Origin: Chryseobacterium gleum
Lineage (GTDB): Bacteria; Bacteroidota; Bacteroidia; Flavobacteriales_D; Sanyastnellaceae
Assembly (NCBI GenBank): GCA_945878835.1
Contig: CAMCUG010000026.1
Span: forward strand, 1 to 11,772
Direction of reading: 5' to 3'
DNA: 11,772 bases
Shown here: positions 1-5,536 of the stretch, one piece after another
Layout of the letters: each line of letters starts with the position of its first letter
Numbering within the stretch: the stretch's first letter is position 1
Notes under the pieces: generated by a model
What the model was told of the DNA's origin: nothing
Databases searched by the model: none
The model's input: only the letters and a program-made list of their open reading frames with translations
Made by a program: the position numbers and the translations under genes

Positions 1-1377
1 GTTGAACAGAAAATCGCTCGCTGGCTAAGTGAAGGCACAGCGTGGAAATGGTCAGACCTTTCAGACGACGAATTATTTGCAGCCATCGAGTTGTCGCATG
101 GCGAATTCGCCGTTGGATTAAAACTTCGTGGAGAAACCGACAGCTTGCTCTTTCAAGATTTGTATAAACGCAGAGAATGGGAGAACCTGAGAGAGGGGAT
201 ACTGAAGAGTTTGGAGGACACTTTAACGGTTGAGATGGGCAGGGAAGTGCGTATTGAGGATTACGTGCTGGAAGTAGATCTTCACCTGCCCATTATCTCA
301 TTTCATTCAAAGAGCCCAGCTTTGGTAGCTTGGCTCATGGGATCAGAACACATCCGATACATAGAACCGTTAAACGATTTGGTAGATGAAGCCGTCAGCA
401 GGACAGAAAGCGGATGCACACCGAACTATGACGTGGTTCAAGCCAGCGATTACACAACAACCGGAACCGGTGCTAAAATTTCGTGGCATTGGAACTACCA
501 CAATGTCCCCCAGGCGTGGGGCATTCGTCAAGGCATGGGAATAGGAGTAGGGGTCATAGATGCTGGAGTTTCTTCAAATCAGTACCTCCTCTTTCAACAA
601 TTCAATTCGGGATATTCCAATGTAGGAAGAACGCATGAAACTACCCATACGCTCGGCTCTTCACCTTATACGTCTTGCAATCATGGCAATGTCATGGCTG
701 GATTAATAGCTGCACCGTGGGCAAGTTATGGAAATGCCATTGGAGGGGCGCATAAGGCCAATCTGTTTACGGTTAGAGCTTCTAATGATGTTTATTTGAA
801 TACTTCAGCGGAGAGATTAGCTGTAAAAAATGCATATGTCTATTTAGCGAATAAATCGGCTGTGAAGATTATAAGTATGTCTATGGGAACGCCATTCTAT
901 AGCAGCGTTTTGTTGGATGCCGTGAGCTATGCGAGTTCAATGGGCAAGTTGTTGTTCGCTGCTGCCGGGACATCGACCTATTTTACGTCGGGACTTGGAG
1001 TGATCTACCCTGCGGCATTTACAGAATGTCAAGCCGTTACTGGGGTTAATGATCAGGGCAATACATGTCAAACATGTCACGATGGTCCGCAGGTAGATTT
1101 TACCATAGTTATGGAACGAAGTTGGGACGTCAATCGAAAAGCTGTTGGAATAAATCAATACAACGATTGGCCGCAGTACATTGGAGGGTCAAGTGCTGCA
1201 ACAGCTTCTGCTGCAGCCATTGCAGCAATCGTTTGGTCAACAAAACCGACGCTTTCAAAATTCCAAGTATTGTGGATTCTGAGATATACAGCGCAGTTTC
1301 CAATTCTTCCCGATAGTGAACACGGTTTTGGTAAACTGAATGCACTGAGTGCCGTTCAGCTGGCGCAACAATATTGA
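1..1377 (+). CDS. S8 subtilisin-family serine protease, 5' end outside window
   Basis: The frame is open from base 1, so the start lies upstream; a TTG at 91 is only an internal candidate. Residues here count from that TTG. The catalytic triad is visible: Asp157 (VIDAGV), His198 (NHGNVMAG) and Ser368 in GSSAATAS, matching the subtilisin D, HGTxVAG and GTSMATP blocks. Upstream, LPIISFHSKSP...IRYIEP around residues 66-93 resembles an inhibitor-I9-type propeptide, suggesting a zymogen. The C-terminal GFGKLNALSAV is the usual last helix of S8 domains. The oxyanion-hole position, normally Asn in AAAGN, is Thr294 here (AAAGTS). Cys residues near His198 and in the CQTC segment could form disulfides. 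No T9SS tail follows the domain, and any signal peptide would be upstream, so location is unknown. The stop is one base from the convergent moaE stop. Family assignment is firm; substrate is unknown. Confidence 0.9.
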   Translation, partial: VEQKIARWLSEGTAWKWSDLSDDELFAAIELSHGEFAVGLKLRGETDSLLFQDLYKRREWENLREGILKSLEDTLTVEMGREVRIEDYVLEVDLHLPIISFHSKSPALVAWLMGSEHIRYIEPLNDLVDEAVSRTESGCTPNYDVVQASDYTTTGTGAKISWHWNYHNVPQAWGIRQGMGIGVGVIDAGVSSNQYLLFQQFNSGYSNVGRTHETTHTLGSSPYTSCNHGNVMAGLIAAPWASYGNAIGGAHKANLFTVRASNDVYLNTSAERLAVKNAYVYLANKSAVKIISMSMGTPFYSSVLLDAVSYASSMGKLLFAAAGTSTYFTSGLGVIYPAAFTECQAVTGVNDQGNTCQTCHDGPQVDFTIVMERSWDVNRKAVGINQYNDWPQYIGGSSAATASAAAIAAIVWSTKPTLSKFQVLWILRYTAQFPILPDSEHGFGKLNALSAVQLAQQY

Positions 1378-1378
1378 A

Positions 1379-1795
1379 TTACGGAGTTTGACTTACCCAA
1401 AAAGAACCGTCAGAATTGAATTCTTTTTTCCAAATGGGAACAGTGGCTTTGAGTTCATTCATGAGCATTTCACAAGCTTGAAAGGCATCTTTGCGGTGCT
1501 TGGAAAATACAGCAGCAACAACGGCCAATTCTCCCGGTAGTAGGCGTCCAACGCGATGATAAAGGATAAGGGTGTTGATTTGAAATTGGGATTCTAAAGA
1601 TTCTGCAATGCGTTTCATTTCATTGTGAAATAAAGCCTCGTAAGCTTCGAATTCCAAATAAAGAACTTCTAATCCTTTGTTCGGGGTGCGAACGATTCCA
1701 TTGAATACAACTTCAGCTCCTGAAGTTGAAGAACGAAATTGCTCTAGATCAGGAAACCCTTTTGCGTCATCTATGAGCTGGAAATCTGTTTTCAT
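1379..1795 (-). CDS. moaE: Molybdopterin synthase catalytic (large) subunit MoaE
   Basis: MoaE pairs with thiocarboxylated MoaD to insert the two dithiolene sulfurs into precursor Z (cPMP), giving molybdopterin in the cytoplasm. The 138-residue protein has the family blocks: GIVRTPNKG at 33-41, the hydrophobic strand with EFEAY near 48-52, VGRLLPGE at 82-89, KHR at 99-101 followed by AFQAC, and LKATVPIWKKE at 115-125. Lys116 and Lys123/124 correspond to the catalytic lysines of E. coli MoaE (Lys119, Lys126), and His100-Arg101 to its conserved HR pair. Length is close to the usual 140-150. Its ATG overlaps the moaD stop by four bases (ATGA), implying translational coupling at the end of the lipoprotein-TSUP-moaD-moaE operon. 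moaA, moaC and the MoaD-activating MoeB are not in this window and must be elsewhere. Very sure of the function. Confidence 0.96.
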   Translation of the reverse strand: MKTDFQLIDDAKGFPDLEQFRSSTSGAEVVFNGIVRTPNKGLEVLYLEFEAYEALFHNEMKRIAESLESQFQINTLILYHRVGRLLPGELAVVAAVFSKHRKDAFQACEMLMNELKATVPIWKKEFNSDGSFWVSQTP

Positions 1796-2031
1796 CCGCC
1801 GCTAACTGGAGGTAATAAAGCCATGTGATCGCTCTCATTGACGTCATCTTTCGGACTAGCCATAAAGTGATTCACGGCAATAAGAAAAGGAATGTCATTG
1901 ACCTCGGAGTGACACTTTCGAAAAGCCATCACGATCTTTTCAACAGTAATTGGAAAAGCCGGTACTTCAACACGAACGGTATCTCCGTATTGCTCTTTCA
2001 GTAATCCGAATAAATGAACCTCCTTGATCAT
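1792..2031 (-). CDS. moaD: Molybdopterin synthase sulfur-carrier (small) subunit MoaD
   Basis: MoaD is a ubiquitin-fold sulfur carrier. Its C-terminal Gly-Gly is adenylated, thiocarboxylated and inserted into MoaE, where it donates sulfur for molybdopterin. The 79-residue product fits the family length, starts with the IKEVHLFGLLKE strand, and ends in ALLPPVSGG, with the diagnostic PPVSGG terminus exposed at the last residues. It lies between the TSUP transporter and moaE with ATGA overlaps on both sides (2028-2031 and 1792-1795), so the three genes are almost certainly co-translated. The only close alternative would be ThiS, but the adjacent moaE settles the assignment. Confidence 0.93.
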   Translation of the reverse strand: MIKEVHLFGLLKEQYGDTVRVEVPAFPITVEKIVMAFRKCHSEVNDIPFLIAVNHFMASPKDDVNESDHMALLPPVSGG

Positions 2032-2780
2032 AGACTGCGAATTAACAAACGAATTCCGGCATAAATCAAAATTGTGACCGTAATTAATCGAATTCCATTC
2101 TTGGGAAGGAATTTCAAGGCTGTGAAATTTCCAAGGATAGCTCCAGAAACAACAGCAAGGATTAAGTAGTATGTTGAATTTTCAAATAATAAATTTTGAG
2201 ATTGTCGGAGCATGGGAATCAATGCCACCCAAGAGTTTACAGCAATGAAGAGAGAAGTGGTAGCTGCAATCTTTTTCTCTTCGCCCCATTTCGAAAAATA
2301 AAGAAGTGGCGAAAGGTAAACACCACCGCCAATGCCCGTTAATCCTGATATAAATCCGATTGCAGAAGAAAAGGGCCAAAGTAATTTCTTGTTGAAATGC
2401 GACGCTTCTTTCAATTTAAAGAACATCGGAATAAGCATGAAAAGAGCAGATAGTACGAGCCCAACGGACAGGAAAAGTAAGAATACTTTTTCTTCCAATT
2501 TTATTTGAGTCGCCAATAAAACAAAGGGAATACTGAAGAGAAGAAGTATGCTGTTTTCTTTCCAATCAATGAACTTGTATCGAGCAAATTGAATACAGCT
2601 GTAGGTTGTTACTGATGCGTTGCAGAGCAAGGCCAGGGTTTTTATCTCTCCTTGTGGAAGTGCTAAGGTGAAAACAGCACCTGAGAGAATAGCCAGATAC
2701 ATACTTCCTCCGCCGAATCCAGCAGACGAATAGATCAGCGAAATAATAAGAAAGAGTAGAGGAAGAAGTAGAAAAGACAT
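2028..2780 (-). CDS. Sulfite exporter TauE/SafE family (TSUP) membrane protein
   Basis: A 250-residue, strongly hydrophobic inner-membrane protein with about seven or eight predicted helices by eye. It has the internal duplication typical of the TSUP family: the two glycine signatures are AGFGGGS at 20-26 and LTGIGGGVYLSPLL at 147-160, one in each half. TSUP members move sulfite, sulfonates, thiosulfate or related anions. The substrate here cannot be read from the sequence. It starts one base after the lipoprotein gene and overlaps moaD by ATGA. That context suggests, as inference only, a role linked to sulfur supply or sulfite handling for molybdopterin synthesis or a molybdoenzyme such as sulfite oxidase; transport of an oxyanion such as molybdate is a less likely alternative. 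The family call is firm, the physiological substrate unknown. Confidence 0.88.
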   Translation of the reverse strand: MSFLLLPLLFLIISLIYSSAGFGGGSMYLAILSGAVFTLALPQGEIKTLALLCNASVTTYSCIQFARYKFIDWKENSILLLFSIPFVLLATQIKLEEKVFLLFLSVGLVLSALFMLIPMFFKLKEASHFNKKLLWPFSSAIGFISGLTGIGGGVYLSPLLYFSKWGEEKKIAATTSLFIAVNSWVALIPMLRQSQNLLFENSTYYLILAVVSGAILGNFTALKFLPKNGIRLITVTILIYAGIRLLIRSL

Positions 2781-2781
2781 G

Positions 2782-3294
2782 TTAGTTATTCGCTACAGCT
2801 GACAAAGAAACTTCTTTGAAAGTTTTCCATCCGTTTTCGGTTTCCCAACAATCGTAGATATGCAATGCATATTCGAAACCGTTGTAATCAAAGTATACAT
2901 CCATGAAGTGCGCTCCTTGAATTCCCATATGCTCAGCACGTATTACTTCGATTTTCTTGAAATTAGCCTTCGACCAATCGATGCTGTAGCTGTTCGAAAG
3001 TCTTTCCAAACCTTCAAAAGTTTCAATCGCTAATTTCTCCATGGACTTGTCTAAGCCAATGGCTCTTCCGCGCTCTTGATTTTTACCATCCTCGGTCAAA
3101 TCGCTGCGTTCTATAATGTCATTGAACTCGTCTTCGGTAAGATATAGTGCTCGAAAATCTTTTTCGTCGTGCGATTTTACAGCATCAAAAACAGCCTTGC
3201 CAAATTCTTCCGGAGTTTTCGGAGAGGAGGAGCATGCGCTGAAAGCGATGGCTAATAATAACGCAAAGGAGAGAACAATTCGATTCTTTAACAT
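2782..3294 (-). CDS. Putative lipoprotein of unknown function, first gene of the moaDE operon
   Basis: From ATG 3294 the protein has 170 residues. MLKNR is a charged n-region, followed by a hydrophobic core and FSAC at 18-21, so Cys21 is the likely lipidated residue and the tail CSSS begins the mature protein. The rest is acidic and soluble-looking, with the motifs KTPEEFGKAVFDAVKSHDE after the anchor and DCWETENGWKTF near the end. I do not recognise a family; it vaguely resembles small domains with a cystatin/NTF2-like helix-then-sheet pattern, but I would not assign one. An in-frame ATG at 3315 would add seven residues. I prefer 3294 because a good -7 element (TACTTTTG, 3324-3317) puts the transcript start near 3311 and the shorter form gives a normal signal peptide. 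One base separates it from the TSUP gene, so it probably shares that operon. Confidence 0.82.
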   Translation of the reverse strand: MLKNRIVLSFALLLAIAFSACSSSPKTPEEFGKAVFDAVKSHDEKDFRALYLTEDEFNDIIERSDLTEDGKNQERGRAIGLDKSMEKLAIETFEGLERLSNSYSIDWSKANFKKIEVIRAEHMGIQGAHFMDVYFDYNGFEYALHIYDCWETENGWKTFKEVSLSAVANN

Positions 3295-3316
3295 GAGCTT
3301 TTCAACTAGATTCATT

Positions 3317-3324
3317 CAAAAGTA
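3317..3324 (-). promoter_or_regulatory. Candidate -7 promoter element for the lipoprotein-TSUP-moaDE operon
   Basis: On the minus strand TACTTTTG matches the Bacteroidota -7 consensus TAnnTTTG at every fixed position. It lies directly after the tRNA-Arg gene and about 22 bases before ATG 3294. No TTG is seen at the -33 distance, which would fall inside the tRNA-Arg T-arm. The operon could also receive read-through from the tRNAs. Confidence 0.5.
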
Positions 3325-3325
3325 G

Positions 3326-3397
3326 TGGTCCCGTCGCGGATCGAACGCGAATTCTGGGCTTCGGAAACCCATGTAATATCCGTTATACTACAGGACC
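3326..3397 (-). tRNA. tRNA-Arg (anticodon CCG)
   Basis: Read on the minus strand, the 72-base gene folds as a full cloverleaf. The acceptor GGTCCTG pairs with CGGGACC, the discriminator is A, the D-stem is short (GTA/TAC), and the anticodon stem TGGGT/GCCCA carries the 7-base loop TTCCGAA, so the anticodon is CCG, reading CGG arginine codons. The T-loop contains TTCGATC. CCA is not encoded: the bases after the discriminator read CTA. The 5' end at 3397 directly abuts the T-run of the terminator after tRNA-fMet. Confidence 0.93.
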
Positions 3398-3424
3398 AAA
3401 AAAAATCCCGACATTCGTCAGGAT
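3398..3424 (-). terminator. Intrinsic terminator hairpin between tRNA-fMet and tRNA-Arg
   Basis: On the minus strand ATCCTGAC pairs with GTCGGGAT (eight pairs, one T-G wobble) around a GAAT loop, followed immediately by a run of eight Ts at 3405-3398, the first belonging to the stem. This is a textbook Rho-independent terminator for transcription leaving tRNA-fMet. It starts four bases past the encoded CCA and its last T is adjacent to the first base of tRNA-Arg. Confidence 0.8.
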
Positions 3425-3430
3425 CCTTGG

Positions 3431-3503
3431 TAGCGGGGACAGGACTCGAACCTGTGGCCTTTGGGTTATGAGCCCAACGAGCTACCAACTGCTCCACCCC
3501 GCA
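3431..3503 (-). tRNA. Initiator tRNA-fMet (anticodon CAT)
   Basis: The minus strand folds into a complete cloverleaf: a GCGGGG/CCCCGC acceptor helix at positions 2-7/66-71, D-stem GAGC/GCTC, anticodon loop CTCATAA, T-stem ACAGG/CCTGT and T-loop TTCGAGT. Two features mark it as the initiator rather than elongator tRNA. The anticodon stem ends in the three consecutive G-C pairs GGG/CCC next to the loop. Position 1 and position 72 are both T and cannot form a Watson-Crick pair; an unpaired 1-72 is the formylation determinant. The 3' CCA is encoded, at 3430-3428. A close match to the Bacteroidota -7 element lies about 29 bases upstream. Confidence 0.94.
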
Positions 3504-3531
3504 CTATAAAAGTTTTCCCCCTTTGGGACTG

Positions 3532-3563
3532 CAAATATAACTAATTTTACAAGCAATATGCAA
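3532..3563 (-). promoter_or_regulatory. Candidate promoter for tRNA-fMet
   Basis: On the minus strand TATATTTG at 3539-3532 matches the Bacteroidota -7 consensus TAnnTTTG exactly. A TTG at 3563-3561, 21 bases further upstream, is a possible -33 element lying in the first codons of era. The predicted transcript start near 3526 leaves a leader of roughly 22 bases before the mature tRNA. The short era-tRNA gap must hold start signals for both directions. Confidence 0.55.
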
Positions 3564-4469
3564 GAAAAAATAGAAGAGGGAGAAATTAAGACCGCTCACA
3601 AAGCGGGTTTCGTGAACTTAATTGGAAATCCAAATGCGGGTAAGTCAACGTTAATGAACGCCTTAATGGGTGAGAAGCTGAGTATTGTTACTCCAAAAGC
3701 GCAGACCACGAGACACCGCATTATGGGGATTTTAAACGATGATGGCTATCAAATCGTTTATAGCGATACCCCAGGTGTGCTCGATCCGAAGTATAAACTG
3801 CAAGAAGGAATGATGAAATCGGTTGGAAATGCATTGAAAGATGCAGATCTTATTTTGCTTGTCATTGACCTTCTCGATAAAAAAGGTCTTCACGAAGAAA
3901 CCTTCAATCGCTTGAAGAAAATGGAAGTTCCCATTTTCGTCGTTCTCAATAAATTCGATAAGGCTGGAACAGAAAAAGCCAATGAGGCATTTCAGTTTTG
4001 GAATGAAGCTTTACCAAATGCGAAAGTGTTTCCTGTTTCAGCGTTAGAAAAAATCTACACCAAAGAGTTGCTGAACGAGATTCTTGCTGTTCTTCCTGAG
4101 CACCCGGCCTTCTTCCCGAAAGATGAAATCTCAGATCGTACCCAACGCTTCTTCGTGAGTGAGATTATTCGCGAGAAAATCTTCACCACTTACGATCGCG
4201 AAATTCCTTATTCATGCGAAGTCATGGTGGAAGCCTTTAAAGAAGAGCCAACCATCATTCGCATTTCAGCCGTTATTCTTACAGAACGTGAATCTCAAAA
4301 GGCGATCATTATTGGTCACCAAGGAAGCATGTTGAAGCGAGTAGGCACCAATGCACGAAAGGACATGGAAAGCTTTTTAGGAAAGAAAGTGTTTTTGGAA
4401 ATGTTTGTGAAAGTTGAAAAGTGGAGGAACGATACGCGCGCATTGACTCAAATGGGATACCTCGACTAA
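3558..4469 (+). CDS. era: GTPase Era
   Basis: Era is an essential GTPase that binds the 3' end of 16S rRNA through a KH domain and acts in 30S subunit maturation. All parts are present in 303 residues. The G-domain has GNPNAGKS at 23-30 (G1), the TTRH switch-I region (G2), DTPGV at 70-74 (G3), NKFD at 131-134 (G4) and the SALE G5 loop. The C-terminal type-II KH domain has GHQG at 253-256 as the GxxG RNA-binding loop, ending with VEKWRND. Length matches the family (about 300). ATG 3558 leaves a normal Era N-terminus with a short extension before the G1 strand. Its stop is one base from the ispE start. Very sure. Confidence 0.97.
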   Translation: MQEKIEEGEIKTAHKAGFVNLIGNPNAGKSTLMNALMGEKLSIVTPKAQTTRHRIMGILNDDGYQIVYSDTPGVLDPKYKLQEGMMKSVGNALKDADLILLVIDLLDKKGLHEETFNRLKKMEVPIFVVLNKFDKAGTEKANEAFQFWNEALPNAKVFPVSALEKIYTKELLNEILAVLPEHPAFFPKDEISDRTQRFFVSEIIREKIFTTYDREIPYSCEVMVEAFKEEPTIIRISAVILTERESQKAIIIGHQGSMLKRVGTNARKDMESFLGKKVFLEMFVKVEKWRNDTRALTQMGYLD

Positions 4470-4470
4470 T

Positions 4471-5274
4471 ATGATTGTCTTTCCAAACGCAAAAATCAAT
4501 TTGGGTTTGTTCATCACCGAGAAACGAACCGACGGATTTCACAATCTCGAGAGTTTGTTTCTGCCCATTCCTTTGTGCGATATTTTGGAAGTGACTGTTA
4601 CTACGGAAGACACATCCTTGGTTTGTACGGGAGAATCTTCTGATATTCCAACCGAGAAAAATATAGTTTACAAAGCTTGGAAATTGCTTCAAGAGTCTTA
4701 CAGGATTGGCCATGTGAAAATTCATTTGCACAAGATTATTCCTAATGGCGCTGGCATGGGCGGTGGATCAAGTGACGGGACTTTTATGTTGAAGGCGTTG
4801 AATGAATTGTTCAATTTGAATCTGAGCATCGATCGCCTAGAAGAACTTTCGGCGCAATTGGGAAGTGATTGTCCTTTTTTCGTTCAGAACAGACCTGCAT
4901 TGGTAACAGGAAGAGGTGAGGGAGTGGAGCCCATTGATTTCAACTTGGAAGGAAAATATTTAGTGGTAGTGAATCCGGGCATTCATATATCTACAGCCAA
5001 GGCTTTTCAAGGTATTCAACCGTTGCCATATAATTTCAATTGGAAAGAATTTGTTCAACACAGAGATTTTGAGAAGGTTGAATTAAGGAATGATTTCGAG
5101 CATGGTGTTTTCCAATTGTATCCTGAAATTGCAGAGATTAAGTCGGCATTCTTGAAAGCAGGAGCGATTTATTCAAGCATGTCGGGCACAGGAAGTACGG
5201 TCTATGCTTTGTTTAACGAAGAACCTCAGATTAAATGGCGTGAAAACTACTTTTCTCGAACTTTTTTGCTCTAG
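4471..5274 (+). CDS. ispE: 4-diphosphocytidyl-2-C-methyl-D-erythritol kinase
   Basis: IspE uses ATP to phosphorylate the 2-hydroxyl of CDP-methylerythritol in the MEP route to isopentenyl diphosphate. The 267-residue protein is a GHMP kinase. The N-terminal FPNAKINLGL carries Lys8, equivalent to catalytic Lys10 of E. coli IspE. The glycine-rich ATP loop PNGAGMGGGSSD spans 91-102. LGSDCPFF includes Asp133, equivalent to catalytic Asp141. MSGTGSTVYALF near the end is the third GHMP motif. It is slightly shorter than E. coli IspE (283). It starts one base after era, so the two genes are probably co-transcribed although their functions are unrelated. No obvious terminator follows. High confidence. 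Confidence 0.96.
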   Translation: MIVFPNAKINLGLFITEKRTDGFHNLESLFLPIPLCDILEVTVTTEDTSLVCTGESSDIPTEKNIVYKAWKLLQESYRIGHVKIHLHKIIPNGAGMGGGSSDGTFMLKALNELFNLNLSIDRLEELSAQLGSDCPFFVQNRPALVTGRGEGVEPIDFNLEGKYLVVVNPGIHISTAKAFQGIQPLPYNFNWKEFVQHRDFEKVELRNDFEHGVFQLYPEIAEIKSAFLKAGAIYSSMSGTGSTVYALFNEEPQIKWRENYFSRTFLL

Positions 5275-5299
5275 CGAGTGTATTTAGAGTAAAATGAAA

Positions 5300-5307
5300 T
5301 ATATTTG
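5300..5307 (+). promoter_or_regulatory. Candidate -7 promoter element for the small coiled-coil gene
   Basis: TATATTTG matches TAnnTTTG exactly and lies in the ispE-small gene gap. The transcript would start near 5311-5314, leaving only a few bases before ATG 5316 or about ten before ATG 5322, hence a nearly leaderless message. No good TTG is found at the -33 distance, so the call is tentative. Confidence 0.35.
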
Positions 5308-5315
5308 TTCATCTC

Positions 5316-5480
5316 ATGACCATGGAAAACAAAAATAATTCTACTACACCTCCTGTGAATCCGCTTCAAGAAGAATTGAACGAGATGAAAGCACAGAAGG
5401 AAAAACTCGAGCGTGAGTTGTTGGCTCGTGAAGAATTAATGCAAAGTATGTTTTCTCTTTTGGCCGAAAAGAAAAAGTAA
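5316..5480 (+). CDS. Small charged coiled-coil protein, unknown function
   Basis: An uninterrupted 54-codon frame from ATG 5316 to TAA 5480 in the otherwise empty ispE-protease gap; a second in-frame ATG at 5322 is equally possible. The first 16 residues are polar and proline-containing (NNSTTPPVNP). The rest is one amphipathic helix with a clean 3-4 heptad pattern, L21-M24-K28-L31-L35-R38-M42-M45-L49, rich in Glu and Lys and ending in EKKK. That pattern, the presence of a -7 element just upstream, and codon use like the neighbours argue that it is translated. There is no signal peptide or membrane segment, so it should be cytoplasmic and probably oligomeric. I do not recognise a family. The gap to the protease gene is 56 bases, so co-transcription is possible but unproven. 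Confidence 0.65.
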   Translation: MTMENKNNSTTPPVNPLQEELNEMKAQKEKLERELLAREELMQSMFSLLAEKKK

Positions 5481-5536
5481 ATAACTTTTTTGTTTCAACA
5501 TTTCTTCGTTTCTTACGGTCTTAAACCTTAATCAAA

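Noticed and set aside
91..93. TTG at 91 as the start codon of the S8 protease
   Set aside because: The same frame is open back to base 1 with protein-like composition (for example ARWLSEGTAWKW), so the gene more likely starts outside the window.
1399..1429. AAAAAGAA / TTCTTTTT inverted repeat after the S8 protease stop
   Set aside because: It sits inside the conserved 3' codons of moaE, is almost all A-T, and has a long loop; coding constraint explains it.
3312..3497. Short open frame running across both tRNA genes
   Set aside because: It overlaps two convincing cloverleaf structures and a terminator, so it is not a protein gene.
4309..4731. A 140-codon open frame antisense to the era/ispE junction
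   Set aside because: It lies opposite two clearly conserved genes, has no recognisable motif or signal, and is a typical shadow frame in low-GC DNA.
5472..5491. AAAAAGT / ACTTTTT inverted repeat after the small coiled-coil gene
   Set aside because: The stem has only one G-C pair, overlaps the stop codon, and is expected by chance in such AT-rich sequence. It is too weak to call a terminator.
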